Source of the DNA: Dermacentor variabilis
Lineage: Eukaryota > Arthropoda > Arachnida > Ixodida > Ixodidae
Assembly (NCBI RefSeq): GCF_050947875.1
Contig: NC_134568.1
Span: forward strand, 213,633,678-213,697,677
Direction of reading: 5' to 3'
DNA: 64,000 nucleotides
A program made the translations under genes and the position numbers. The notes under the pieces were generated by a model that saw only the letters and a program-made list of their open reading frames with translations, ran no database searches and was not told where the DNA came from. This document shows, piece after piece, positions 45,246 through 57,235 of the stretch (positions within the stretch are counted from its first letter, which is position 1; each line of letters starts with the position of its first letter).

Positions 45246-45964
45246 CAGTAGACTTTTGTTAAGATGAACTTGAAGGGACTGTGAAAGATCTGTTAATCTT
45301 ATCAGAATTCATCCAAGGAACTCAAAACCTGCTGTTCCTGCTGCAACCAAATATCCATGACACCAAATAATAAAAGAACCACCATTAAAACCAAAAGGCA
45401 GACATTAAAAGACATTTATTGGATATGCATTACAGAAATTACCAGAGCTCTGAAATGTGTGTGCTGTCACAGAAGTTGAAATTCTATCTAGGTTACAAAA
45501 AAATTCTCTGCCCTCATGTTGAAAAACATGCACAAAAGTACTCTGGGCATCATCAGCTGCATCATGTGTGAAGCGGGTCCTTGTGGCTCCTGAGCAGTGA
45601 CTTCATGCACCTAAGTACCACCCTGCAGGAGCACATCTAGGACCTTGTCACTTATTGTTCCTATGGTGTCAGCTCAGCAGGTTTCCACGTCATCATCGGC
45701 ATTAATGTAACTAGCTGTTTACATCCACGGAAACATCATTCGCTTCTGGTGTAGCTAACAGAGTCGTGTCCTCCAAGTCTGCCTCTTGCCAAGCCAAGTA
45801 GCAGGGGTAATGTTGGCTGCCAAAGTTCGGCTTCACCAAATTAGCGGTTTGTGTTAAGCAGATTTTTTGCACTGGTTCCATGGGAAGCCAACCAGATGCT
45901 CGCAAATTGTTCCTCGTATCTAAATACTTAGCTTAACTGGGTTAACCTTAACAGGAGTCTACTG
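45246..45964. mobile_element. Non-autonomous pogo/Tigger-like transposon
   Basis: Starts CAGTAGACTTTTGTTAAGA and ends TTAACAGGAGTCTACTG, with TA on both sides (45244-45245 and 45965-45966). CAGTAGACTC..GTTAA-type ends are typical of pogo/Tigger elements. At 719 bp it is too short for a complete transposase. Weak minus-strand frames at 45580-45905 (ICLTQTANLVKPNFGS) might be transposase residue, but I cannot confirm this. Confidence 0.8.
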
Positions 45965-46658
45965 TATATTGCAGGTTGCAGAAAGAAGTGTTCGCTATAT
46001 CAAAAGTATATCATAACGTGGCTGACTGCCTGCTTCGTGAGTGAACTCTAAAATCATGCCACAGGCTGTGATGGTCTGCAACAGGTTTCTCTGCAACATC
46101 CACAAGAAACACAAGCTTTAACAGAGGATGTTTGCTGAAACAAAGACATATTTCAATACATTTTGGACCTATCCCTGTCAACGGAAAGTGCTTCAATACA
46201 ACAGCAAGTAATCAAACAAGGGACGTACTCTGGTGAAATTAACAAGGAATTGAGCATGAAGCACAAAGATAGTAGCCTTGAGACAATGCTCCTTTTGATG
46301 CGACAGCTCGCACGAACCACCCAGCTGCAAGTTCAAAAATCAGAGTGCCATATCTGCTCAAATGAGCATGATAACGAAGGCACCTGTATCACCTAAAAGA
46401 ACGAGGATGCACACTTGAATACACATATGCACGCATAGAGTTAATGCACTACCTGCGCGCGACCTCACTACAACAAGAGAGCCCTGCTACTAGACGTGAT
46501 GTGAGGGAGCCTCTTCTATTAGAACTTGACACTGGCGCTGCATGCTATTTGATAAGTGACCTAACACCGAATGTGGCCAAGTGTAACAGTTGTTCGTCAC
46601 ATATGTTCGTGTGCATTCAAGCGGTAATGAACGTCAGAGACACACAGTCAGATGTACA

Positions 46659-46860
46659 CAGTGGCGTAGCAACAGGGGGGGCCGGGGGGCCGTGGGCCCC
46701 GGGTGCACGGGGCCTGTTGGGGGGGGGGGGGGTGTCATATACGTCTGAAGACACCCGGAACTTGTTGATGTCCTCGCGTTCCTCGACTACGACCGGGGGG
46801 GGGGGGGGGTGACAAAAGCCCTATGGGCCCCGGGTTCCAGAGGGCCTAGCTACGCCACTG
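46659..46860. mobile_element. hAT-like MITE
   Basis: 202 bp with ends CAGTGGCGTAGC and GCTACGCCACTG, flanked by an exact 8-bp duplication GATGTACA (46651-46658 and 46861-46868). Both the 8-bp duplication and the CAGTGGCGTAGC end are hAT features. The interior is rich in G runs (46719-46732, 46796-46809), some likely still changing in length. Confidence 0.9.
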
Positions 46861-46868
46861 GATGTACA

Positions 46869-48837
46869 CTAACATTTATTGAAGATGGTAGAAGTAAAAG
46901 AAAACAAGCAGTAAACACAGAGTACAGAACGAAAGTCACTAAAACAAACACATATCTACGTTAAGTCCTACGCGCAGCGTTCAAGAAAGGAGTGAAAACG
47001 TCTCACAGGTTCAGTTCCAATGGTGGCGATGATGGTAGGACTGTCATGACGATTCTAGTTCTAGGCATGATTACTCTCGTCGGAGGCGAGCCAAGACACA
47101 AACTCTCATGAGAGGTGAGCCAAGACACGATGACGGCTCTGGTCATCAGATAAGGCAGGCGATGGCCCCCAAGTGCATTACCGTGGCCAGCTAGTACACT
47201 TGAACGGGTGTCAGGTGGGTGGCTTCCACCGCCACAACTCCACCTGCCACCTTGAGCAAGAGGCGGCCTCAAAGCTAAGGCCTCGGTTAGGCATCAATTA
47301 GGCCTTGTCCCAGACACAGCCTTGCGCTGCTCCGACAGGCGGCTACGAGCAGGCAACAGCTAGGCCTGCTCCAAACGGCGTCACACCAGGCGCCACTCCA
47401 CTTCTGCACCAACAGGCAGGCACATCCTCAGAGCTGCCTCAGGTACTGCAGCAGGTGTTCCCAGAACAGCACACTGCTCCTGCATCTTCCAAGTCACGAG
47501 CCCCTCACCTTCTGCTTCAGCACCCGCCTCTCTTCTTCTTCCTTTTCTCTTGTTCAATTTTCGTGATGCTGCCAAGCATGCAAGCTGTCCCTGGCTCGTC
47601 TCCTTCTGCTTCTTCTTTCTTCATTCTTTTCAGCACAAAATACAAAACCCTCAAGAGTTCTCACAAAGCCCACGCTCACATAAATTACATCAAATTATGT
47701 CCTGGCACTGCACCAAGGAATGGGCTCCAACTTTTCACGGACATCTCTACTTTTGTGCACTTGGTCAGGTAAAAAACTTCGTTTCCTGCTCAAGTGAAAG
47801 TCGAAAGACTATACTTGCTTGCTCCCATTGCTGTCAGTCATGAAAGGAACTTTTTGCAACCTTGTAGGATGAGACTGCTTCGCAACACTCCCCATCCTCC
47901 CTAGCTCGCTGCCACACCTAAATTTTGCAAAGCTCATCCTGTGCCGCTTATCCTGCAAGGGTCAATAGAAGATCAAGTTCATTGTCAGAAACACCAGTGC
48001 ATCTTGAAACCAACACAGCAAGCCAAATGCGCAATACCATTGGTTTGCATTTGGAAAAGTGACTACATGTTGCATGCTTTTGCAATACAGCGGCAAAGAA
48101 AACATTGCATTTGCATGAAATACTATACAGCAGATCTGAAACTGTCTTCTTAGACCTGCATCTGTACTATTGTGCACTAGGATATACTATATCCACATCA
48201 AGCACTGAAAGTCAACGATGAAGCAGCACCTATAACAGTCACCTCAATCAAAATTTTTCTTAGGCTATTTTGAAAGGGAACTTAGTCGGAGAATACTGCT
48301 AGTATTGTCTACAATTTTAACAATATCACAGTGGCAAAAAGCACTTGAAGACAACACTCCATCTTATGTAGTTTAGATTGCAGTATGGATCACTGCAATC
48401 TAGCTTAATACAATACAATGTCAAATCACCAAGAAATTTTAGCATGGAAATTTTTGTGTATACGCTTTTAAAGAATGCATATAACATAAGGTTTAAGGAA
48501 AAAACAAAAAGATGTTGCCATATCCGAAATTAAGGTCGCTGATAAAAATATCAAGACGCTGTAACATAGAAGCCTGTGCTTACAATAGGCCAACCGCACC
48601 TTGCTCACAGTGCATGTACAAGGGCCCTGCCAGCACCATGACACCTTTATTTTCAAATTCGCCACTACATATGCTCATAAGGTAGCCTTGAGTGGTGTCA
48701 GCCAGTTACACTGTGGTTTTTGCCAGTGGGCTATATTGATGAAATTTTGGTGTAGCTGCTATGGAGCTTGTCTGATTGCCAAGACAACTTCTTTGCACTG
48801 AAATGAAAATTTATTTAAGCTCTGGGGTCGATCGATG
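46869..48837. other. No recognisable gene
   Basis: The longest frames (47003-47272 minus, 47305-47772 plus) show no domain and have biased, repeat-like composition. A GCAGGC-rich stretch at about 47150-47480 may be an unrecognised repeat. Confidence 0.4.
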
Positions 48838-49042
48838 ATCTTATTATGAGGCACGCCGTAGTGGGGGACTCCAGATTAATTTTGACCACCTGGGGTTCTT
48901 TAACGTGCACACAATGCACAATACAAAGGGATTTTTGCATTTCCCCCTCGTCGAAATGCAGCTGCCATGGTAAAAATTTTATCCCACAACCTCGTGCTTA
49001 GCAGTGCAACACTATAGCCATTAAACCACCATGGTGGGTCTT
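48838..49042 (-). mobile_element. Ruka-like SINE, minus strand
   Basis: The plus strand reads TTATGAGGCACGCCGTAGTG, GACCACCTGGGGTTCTTTAA and CGTGCAC, then CCCCCTCGTCGAAATGCAGC and the tRNA-like head in reverse (AACCACCATGGTGGGTC). It ends on the tRNA side at about 49042. Confidence 0.85.
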
Positions 49043-49335
49043 TGCACTGAGACAAAAAGAAAGTTCGCAAAACAAATATTTTAAATGCTTATCGGAGCAG
49101 CCTAGCTCACAGAGTAGCACATATGCAACTGCATCTTCTCAGCCTTCACTTAACCCCTCCACATAAACCCAATCCTTCACTTTACCATAACACCACCCAA
49201 ATCAGTGCAACCATGCAGCTTGCACTGATTTTTAACGTGTTAAGGGGCACATGTTGCAGAAAATCAAGTGTCTGCATCTGGCACCGGCGTCCCCGTGAGC
49301 GAAAATTCCCGTACATATTTAGGTGTATGTATATG

Positions 49336-49610
49336 CCACGCCTTACTATATGACATGCAGTATATGCGGGTTATATTGCCATACTATTCTATCACTAAAG
49401 TTGCTCACACCTTGTCTTACATTCTTGACAAAGTTATTGCTCAGAATTTTGAGAATGACAGCCCACAAACAAATGTCATGAAACAAAACACCAACAGCGC
49501 ATGCATTTTATATTAAATCTTTTCAGATTGAAACAATAAAAGAAACCTGAAAATTATGCAATTTTTTCGCCGTGGCTGTGCACAACCTCCGGAATTGGCC
49601 CATGGAAGAG
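49336..49610 (+). repeat. Dispersed repeat, uninterrupted copy
   Basis: Matches 10084-10311 plus 10477-10560 in the same orientation (CACTAAAGTTGCTCACACC, CAGAATTTTGAGAATGACAG, CAACAGCGCATGCAT). It has no hairpin at the site corresponding to 10312-10462, which makes it the empty-site reference. Confidence 0.8.
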
Positions 49611-49639
49611 GCTGCATTTCTACTAGAAAGCTCACCTTT

Positions 49640-50635
49640 GTGCATAGCGTTTGCTGCCAGCATTCCCTGGTAAGCATTACGGTTACATATGCTGCAGTTG
49701 CCGGGGGGCGTGAGAAGTAGTCAGGGATCTTTTAATGTTATCGTGTTCCACTCTTAAAGGCAAAGCTTAAGCATCCTCCAAATTTTTTCTTATGTTTAAG
49801 AAATTTAGCCTGCTGAGACATACAACAACTGGCAGCCACTATGGCAGCTGCAGTATTGTGAAACTCATGGCGAGATAGATCTAAGGAAAGCTTAACTGTG
49901 GGATAGTTGGTTCAACATAACTTAGGGTAGTATGCAAGCATTACGATAAAGACTTCAACCAATAGGAGGGTTCGCAGACGAATGGCGTGAAATTCATACT
50001 CGCACCTGGTGCAGCAGGTTGGTCTACTGAGTGAGTGCAAGAATTTCACAATACTTGAGCTCATTATTATAGTAAGCATATTAACTGAGCTCATTTTGTA
50101 CATCGTTATTATGGAATACTACTACAAGTACAGACATGGCATACAAACAAATGTATAACCAGGATGAAATAGAGGAAACATGAACAGCTATTATATCAGT
50201 TAACAATTCATCCTCAATTGTCTAATTAAAAAGACATCAGACCGAAACACTACGTCAGTTTGGACTGATAAAGTATTGTTTCATTACTCTATTTTTGTTA
50301 ATTTTGCAGCAGGAGGTTCATCATTTCAAGAGAAAATGAAGGCCAAATTTCTATTCCATTAATTTCGCCCAGGAACCCCAGCACCGGTCAGTCAGTGTGA
50401 CGTCAAAATTTCGAAGTATTTTCTTATACTGGCCTCGTTGGCTCAGTAAAATTTCTTGAAACTTGCTGAAGTTCAGTTGTTGGATTTCTTGGAATACAAT
50501 GGAGGGCACCTTTACCCATAAACAATTAACCAGACCTAGGCAGATCCAGTCAACATCCATGACATCACTGCAAGCTGGTGCAGAAACTTCAAAATGGCAC
50601 CGCCACCATCTGTCTTTCATTTTTATGTCTTAATT
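49640..50635. other. No recognisable feature
   Basis: Non-coding, with short ORFs only. Confidence 0.4.
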
Positions 50636-50800
50636 AATTAAATTATGGGGTTTTACATGCCAACACCACTTTCCGATTATGAGGCACGCAGTAGTGGAGG
50701 ACTCCGGAAATTTCGACCACCTGGGGATCTTTAACGTGCACTTAGATCTAAGTACACGGGTGTTCTCGCATTTCACCTCCATCAAAATGCAGCCGCGTTT
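50636..50800 (-). mobile_element. Ruka-like SINE, minus strand, head missing
   Basis: The reverse complement shows the 3' end (AATTATGGGGTTTTACATGC, TTATGAGGCACGCAGTAGTG) and body (CTTAGATCTAAGTACACGGG, CATTTCACCTCCATCAAAAT). The tRNA-like head is absent, so the copy is 5'-truncated. Confidence 0.85.
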
Positions 50801-51156
50801 TTATGTCTTCTGGCTTTACCAAGCCTCCTCTCACTAAAGGAGTGTCTTTTTTCGATGTTACGGAAGTCTAACTAATACAGCTCAGCCTAATTTTATCTTT
50901 AATTACCCTTTAAAGCTATTGACTGAACAGTACACATTGTTCCAAAAGACATTAGACAAACTCAAAAGTATATGGTGTAAAATGCTATTTATGGATAGCC
51001 CAACAAATATAAAGGTATGTGCTACTTGATATCAACTCACTGCGATATGTTACATTGGCTAGAAAAAGAAAAACCTGTCCCTAGTTTTCAGAACACAATG
51101 TATGTTGACGAGAATCAATCCAGTAAGTTTGGCATCACAAAGCAACACTGAGGCGT

Positions 51157-51325
51157 TGATAGGCACCAATGTGGAGAGCCCTAGGCTAATTTTGACCACC
51201 TGGGGTTCTTTAACATGCACCTAAATCAAAGTACATGAGAATTTTTAATTCTGCACCCATTGGGATGCGGCCACCACAGCCAGAAACTGAAGCAGTAACC
51301 TGCTCAGCAGCAGAATGCCCTAACC
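51157..51325 (-). mobile_element. Ruka-like SINE, minus strand, diverged
   Basis: Body landmarks GACCACCTGGGGTTCTTTAA and AAATCAAAGTACATGAG, and a head remnant GCCACCACAGCC. The usual 3' end (GAGGCACGCC) is not clear. Older than its two neighbours. Confidence 0.75.
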
Positions 51326-51832
51326 ACAAAGTCAGTGCGGCAGCAAAGCAAGCCAGACTATTAGTTGTGGGTCACTACAGAGTGCAACGCCATGTCCACA
51401 GAAATCTATCACCACCAGGGTCTAGCCAGCATAAATTGCTAATCCCTCGGCTATGGCGACAATAAAATGTGTTAGTTGTTGCCAATACCAGTACCCATAA
51501 AATGCCCATGAAGAAGACGAACTCCTTGCCAGTCAAGTGGGAAAAACATAGCTGTGATCTTTTTGTCCAGTTCAGTAAAGCCATTAAACTGAAGAGGTGC
51601 ATTATTCACTCCATATGCACAGACATGTACAGAAAAAGAAAAGAAAGAGGTGTGGGCTGTATACATCACTAAGGTATTTTGAAGATGTATTTCCACTATT
51701 CCTTACAAGTGGTATAAGGGGCTCTATAAGTCGACTTGCAATAACAAGTTTATTGTTCACCACCAAGAAAAATAGGCTCGTGTGCTGAGCTCAACTTCCC
51801 TGGCTATCTTGTAATAATTAAGGGGGTTACTG

Positions 51833-51955
51833 CGCTATAAACACACAGGTAACACAAGTAGAAGTGGCAGTGCGCCCTGTCCACTTCTACTTCTGTTGTC
51901 TTTGTGTTCAAAGCACAGCACCCCCCTCATTAAAGATGAACTTCCACCAACTAGC
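51833..51955 (-). mobile_element. Box-A hairpin retroposon, copy 5 (probable)
   Basis: The hairpin arms are AACACAAGTAGAAGTGG on the left and CCACTTCTACTTCTGTTG on the right, with a loop of about 6 nt. On the minus strand, CAGCTAGTTGG (around 51946-51956) is a box A-like motif followed by TGGAAGTTCATC and then the hairpin, the family order. No clear target duplication. Confidence 0.65.
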
Positions 51956-52639
51956 TGAATTTGCCACTGTACTTCAATGGCCACATGTGGCATGTTTGCT
52001 ATCAACTTCTGCAGTGCATGTGTAAGCTCTATTTGTCTTATCCCAAGCAACTACCTGCACATATTGTCGTGTCAGGCTTATTTTGTCACATTTAATAATA
52101 ATAATAAAAATCACTGCTGTGCAGTAATGAAAAGCAAGCAAAATAGGGTGCACATTTTATGAATAACAAAGACATTATATTATTATATAAATAACAAAAA
52201 CATTTTATCATAACAAAGACACTTCCTCACCAGCACAGGAATTAGCCTCCCTGGTGCAGTATTCGGCCACTCCCTCCCTCAGGATTCTTACAGTTAACCC
52301 ATAGCCCTCAGTCCCCAGCAGCTGCGGAGCACCTGACCAAGGCGGCGGTCAGACCTGTAACGCAGCAGAGGGTGCCAAGAATCTCTAGACCCGGACAGGC
52401 TGCCAATGGAAACTGACCCTGGCAACCTTTAAACACCCAAACTCTGTTGAGTGAGGCTAGCTTAGCAGGACTCTTTTGAGGAACTATAAGACATTGTTTG
52501 GGATACCAATGGCCTTAGTGAGATTAGAAGAACTGGTGAGGCTTATACAGTGCTGACTAATGGCCATGTCCTCTGCTATAGAAGTCTCCCAGATAAGAAG
52601 CAATAAAGGGTAGGATTCTTAATCCATAAGGACATAGCG

Positions 52640-53165
52640 AGCAACACTGACAAATTCTACAGCATTAATGAGAGGGTAGCTGTAGTCGTAATCAAATTTA
52701 ATAAGAGGAATAGATTAAAGGTAGTACAAGCCTACGCTCCAACATCCAGTCACTATGATGATGAAGTAGATCAGTTTTATGAAGATGTTGAATTAGCAAT
52801 GAGAAAAGTGCGAACTCAGTATACTGTATAGTAATGGGTGACTTCAATGCAAAAGTGGGGAAAAAGCAGGCTGGTGAACAAGCAATTGGGAACTACGGCG
52901 TCGATTCTAGGAACGCTAGAGGAGAGATGCTGGTAGAATTCACTGAAAAAAAATAAGCTGCGAATAATGAACCCATTTTTCAGGAAGCCTAGCAAGAGAA
53001 AGTGGACCTGGAAAAGCCCTAATGGTGAAACAAGATATGAGATTGACTTCATACTTTCTGCCGATCCCAGCATAGTGCAGGATGTAGAAGTGATAGGTAG
53101 GGTAAAGTGCAGTGATCATAGGTTAGTGAGGGCTAGGGTTCACCTCAATTTGAAGAGAGAATAAA
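52640..53165 (+). pseudogene. RTE endonuclease, broken
   Basis: Fragments in several frames: RLKVVQAYAPTSSHYDDEVD, QFYEDVELAMRK, the decayed GDFN box, RIMNPFFRKPSKRKWTWKSP, EIDFILSADPSIVQDVEVIG and SDHRLVRARVHLNLKRE. The SDH motif is kept; the first catalytic blocks are damaged. No continuous frame. Confidence 0.8.
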
Positions 53166-53583
53166 ATTGGTCAAGAAGAAACAGGCCAACCTAGAGGCAG
53201 TAAGGGTAAAAGCAGACAAATTCAGGCTGGTACTTGCAAACAAATATGCAGCCTCATAAGAGAGAGATGAACCTGACATAGAGGTAATGAATAAACCGTA
53301 ACTAGACTGGCTTCAGAGGCAGCAATTGAAGTGGGAGGCAAGGCATCAAGGCAACCAGTAGGCAAGCTCTAGCTCCCAAGTAACAAAGGACCTAATAAAG
53401 AAACGACAAAGAATGAAAGTGTCCAACTCAAGAGATAAGATTGAATTTGCGAAACTGTCAAAACTTATCAACAAGGCAAAAATAAGGGATATTCGAAATT
53501 ATAATGTGACAAAAACTGAAGCCGTAAAACATGGACACAGCCTGAAATCAGTGTGAAAAAAACATGGCATAGGACAAACCAAG

Positions 53584-53864
53584 ATGTATGCACTGAAAGA
53601 TAAGCAGGATAATATCATCAGCAATATCAAAGGTATAGTAAAAGCAGCGGAAGAATTCTATACTGACCTGTACAGTACCCAGAGGAGTCAGGATACCGCC
53701 ATTCGAAGCAGTAATGAACAGTATACAGAAGCTCCTCCTATAACTAGCAATGAGGTCAGAAGGGCCTTCCAAGACATGAAACAGGTAAAAACGGCAGGAG
53801 AAGATGGACTAACAGTCGATTTAATCAAAGATGAAGGAGACATATTGCTTAGAAAACTGGCAGC
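53584..53864 (+). pseudogene. RTE RT, first part
   Basis: Reads MYALKDKQDNIISNIKGIVK, AAEEFYTDLYSTQRS, ITSNEVRRAFQDMKQVKTAG and EDGLTVDLIKDEGD, then LAALG where the inserted element begins. It corresponds to the RT fingers start of the 32281-34185 frame. Confidence 0.8.
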
Positions 53865-54295
53865 CTTAGGATTAATTAAATTTGCCTTAGGATTACGGCC
53901 TCAAATACAGACTGCGTCACTTCTCGCCTTCGCAATGCTGCACGTGCTTCACCCAGAGCTCTATCCAAGTGGGCTGTGCAGTGTTTGTGCAGCGGGTCTG
54001 GCGGACCAATGGCACATCATGTGGGACTGTGCCAGGTTCCCGATGGCAGCTACCTCCAGGACTTACGCGCCCAAACTTCAAGGTGCACTGCAGTCTGAAG
54101 ACAAGGACGCACAACAATGGGTCATCCAGCAGGCCCGGGGTGCGCTCGAAAAGCACAAGCCTCATGACCCACTACAAATGGGCCCAACTGGGGTAGTGCC
54201 GAGTAGGGTATAACCCCGGGTTGACGCTTGGCCAGCGTCATGACGCATTAAATCGTCGTTTGCCGGCACTTTATTAATGTTATCCCTATCCTATC
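53865..54295 (+). pseudogene. Nested 3' end of a second non-LTR retrotransposon
   Basis: The 431 bp lie between CTGGCAGC repeats (53857-53864 and 54296-54303), the likely target duplication. The coding part reads LGLRPQIQTASLLAFAMLHV and the C-terminal finger CSVCAAGLADQWHIMWDC, typical of I-group elements, ending at GTAGTGCCGAGTAGGGTATAA. The tail TATCCCTATCCTATC is pyrimidine-rich. Severely 5'-truncated. Confidence 0.8.
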
Positions 54296-54303
54296 CTGGC
54301 AGC

Positions 54304-55593
54304 TCTCTATACGAAATGTCTATCAACTGCAAGGGTCCCAGAAAACTAGTAGAATGCAAACATTATATTAATCCAAAAAGAGACAGACGTTAAAGAATTG
54401 CAAAATTATAGGCCCATTAGCTTACTCCCAGTATTATATAAAATATTCACCAAGATAATCTGCAATAGAATAAGGGCAACACTGGACTTTGGCCAACCAA
54501 GGGAACACGCTGGCGTCAGGAAGGTATACTATACAATGGATCACATCTATGCCATTAATCAGGCAATCGACAAATCCACAGAGCACAATAAGCCTCTCTA
54601 TATGGCTTTCATAGATTACAAAAAGGCATTTGATTCAGTAGAGATACCGGCAGTCATAGAGGCATTACGTAATCAGGGAGCACACACCGCTTACGTAAAA
54701 GTTTGGAAAATATCTAGAGATATCTACAGCTACCTTAATTTTACACAAGAAAAGCAAGAAGATGCCTATAAGGAAAGGGGTCAGACAGGGAGACACAATC
54801 TCTCCAATCTTATTCACTGCGTGCTCGGAAGAAGTATTCAAGCTATTAAACTGGGAAGGCTTAGGAGTAAGGATCGACGGCAAATGTCTCAGCAACCTTC
54901 GGTTTACAGATTGTTCTATTCAACAACACTGCAGACGAGTTACAACAAATGATTGAGAACCTTTACAGAGAGAGTGTAAGAGTGGCATTGAAGATTAATA
55001 TGCAGAAGACAAAGATAATGATGAATAGCTGGGCAAGGGAACAAGAGTTCTAGATCACCAGTCAGCCTATAGAGTCAGTGAAGGAGTATGTTTACCTAGG
55101 TAAATTAAACACAGGGAACCCTGATCATGAGAAGGAAATTCATAGGAGAATAAAAATGGATTGGATCGCGTACGGCAGACATTGTCAGCTCCTGACTGGA
55201 AGCTTACCATTATCATTGAAAAGGAAGGTGTGCAATCAGTGCATTTTACCAGTGCTGACATATGGGGCAGAGACTTGGAGACTGACAAAGAAGCTTGAGA
55301 ACAAGTTAAGGACTGTGCAAAGAGCGATGGAACAAAGATTGCTAGGCATAACGTTAAGAGTCAGGAAGAGAGCGGTTTGGATCAGAGAGCAAATGGGTAT
55401 AACCGGTATTCTTAATGATATTAAGAGAAAAAAATGGAGCATGGCAGGTCATGTGATGCACAGGTTAGATAAGCGTTGGACCATTAGGTTACAGAATGAG
55501 TACGAAGAGAAGGGAAGTGCAGTTGAGGACGGCAGAAGACAAGGTGGGGCAATGAAATTAGGAAATTCGCGGGCGCTAGTTGGAAGTGGTTGA
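54304..55593 (+). pseudogene. RTE RT and thumb, second part
   Basis: Blocks: QNYRPISLLPVLYKIFTKII, FIDYKKAFDSVEIPAVIEAL, GVRQGDTISPILF in another frame, then YVYLGKLNTGNPDHEKEI, LPVLTYGAETWRL and ITLRVRKRAVWIREQMG. The FADD box region is deleted around 54905. Closely related to the plus-strand copy at 32281 but with more breaks. Confidence 0.8.
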
Positions 55594-55680
55594 CGCAGGG
55601 CAGGGGTAATTGGAGATCACAGGAAGAGTCCTTCGTCCTGCAGTGGACATAAGATAAGCTGAAGATGATATTATGAATTG

Positions 55681-56600
55681 ATTAGTACTAAGTAGACTAG
55701 TTTCTAGACATAAGAGTGTTTTTGTAACCGTAGAAATTATTTACAAAAAGCATATGAGCGCAGCACATATGGCATTTTTGCAGAAGACCTGTAAAACGAG
55801 GCAGACATACTTTTGTCGCTATTAAAGGAAGTTTGAAAACTAATTTTAAAAAATTCGTTATCTTTTTTATTAGACCTTTGCACAGCTATTGGAAATACAG
55901 AGCCAGTCACATTTTATTGAGCACCCCCATTTTTCAATATCAGATGACTTGATGGGGTCCATGTCGGTTCAAAATTTTCCTCAAAATCTTGACATGCCAC
56001 AAGCTGAAAATGTCCATGAGCAGTTAACAAAATTGAAAATCCCGAATACACTCACATCCACAAATACTGCGGTTAAAAACTGCTCTTTTCGTTAACTTCC
56101 AAGATTCAAGATTATCGCTCGAGCATTTAATATTCAATAATCAAACATCGGCATGACATACATCTGGAAACAACAAAGAAATCACCGTTAAGAACGGCCA
56201 ACGCGGGCGGCGGCACACACACTTCCATCAGTCCCATGCTTTGACCCATGAGCGCCGCTCTATCGTAACTTCACACTGTGCTATGACAGCTCTCCTCCAT
56301 CAATGGCGTGACGTCAGGTATTTCCCAAATGCAGGTGCGCGGAAGGGTCCCGGCGTGATAAGGCTGGGCTAGGGTGGCTAGCTGGGCCACGGTATGGTCC
56401 GTAGCCACGGGAACTTCGTCTATGGCCGACCACTGGCTTCTGTTTATGTCGCACCCATATTGTGTCGTTTCGCCGTATTTGGGAAGGGGGTTTATTTACA
56501 TTCTTTAACCTACTTTAGGTAGAAATTCACAACATTTTGCAGCGTCCAAATGTTTAAATATGGGACGTTAATGAGCAAATAAGAATTGTAATAGCCACTT
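55681..56600. other. No recognisable gene; CpG content rises toward the right
   Basis: The first half is AT-rich and non-coding. From about 56190 the sequence becomes CpG-rich and probably belongs to the promoter region of the ORF at 56792. Confidence 0.4.
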
Positions 56601-56791
56601 TTATTTTAAATAGCAGCTTACAACGGGGGAACTACTTCTTTAAGCGCGCGTGGCGCGTGTGGCGCAAGGTGCACAGGCCTCGTTCCAAAACAAAGATTGA
56701 GCGTGTTTGTGTGCGTCCGGCAAGAAGTGTGCTCTCTCGCTTCATTGTGGCCTCGACTGGGACCGTGGACGAGTCGCAGCGAGCGCGAACG

Positions 56792-57235
56792 ATGCCCAGG
56801 AATGGAAACATCCTCGTTGTGGAGAGTGTCCTGTCGCCAGAGGGGTCAAACGTGATGGGCAAAGCGGCCGATGTAGAAGAAGACCTGGCGTCCGCCATCA
56901 AAGAGAACCTCAAACTCAAGTCGCACCAACAGCCATGCCACGTTTGTGGGCAACAGCGTCATCCCCGTTTCTCGCCGTATTTTGTGCCTCGGCGGTCGGA
57001 AAGTAGTGGTGCGTTGTCTGCTGTGGCAAAAGACGGTACACGGAAGACCTGCGCTGCCGGCCATCACCACCAGCCGGAGGATTCCGACAAGGACCCCTAC
57101 GAACTTTTGCAGGAACTCCTTCAGCAGGGAACGCTCATCCAAGAAGCCGTGCGGAGGCTCCAGGGCAACGTGGTGGGCAAGAAAAAGACCCCTCATTCCT
57201 TAGACAGCTCGTCGAGGGACTCATTTTCATTCTAG
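56792..57235 (+). CDS. Unrecognised single-exon protein, 147 aa
   Basis: I do not recognise this gene. The first ATG in the frame is at 56792; the frame is open to 56657 without an ATG, so that part is either leader or follows an exon. The protein is hydrophilic, with no signal peptide or membrane segment. A short CHVCGQQRHPRF motif (about residues 49-60) could be half of a zinc site. The C-terminal part (DKDPYELLQELLQQGTLIQE, then AVRRLQ) is predicted amphipathic helix, followed by a Ser-rich end. It lies in a CpG-rich stretch unlike the transposon-filled surroundings, has no stops or frameshifts, and has an AATAAA 227 nt past the stop, which together suggest a real host gene. It is 2.2 kb upstream of SNX16 on the same strand. 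Confidence 0.5.
   Translation: MPRNGNILVVESVLSPEGSNVMGKAADVEEDLASAIKENLKLKSHQQPCHVCGQQRHPRFSPYFVPRRSESSGALSAVAKDGTRKTCAAGHHHQPEDSDKDPYELLQELLQQGTLIQEAVRRLQGNVVGKKKTPHSLDSSSRDSFSF

Larger units (their letters stand above)
52226..55680 (+). mobile_element. RTE element, plus strand, with nested retrotransposon tail
   Basis: Homology to the RTE copy at 13996-17349 begins in the 5' UTR (CCTCAGTCCCCAGCAGCTGC near 52308) and runs to the 3' end (GTCCTGCAGTGGACATAAG near 55636-55654). The tRNA-like head is not present, so this copy is truncated just within the 5' UTR. A 431-bp piece of another element is inserted at 53865. Confidence 0.8.

Noticed and set aside
47003..47772. ORFs with proline-rich and alanine-rich composition
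   Set aside because: Composition bias only; no recognisable domain, start context or splice pattern.
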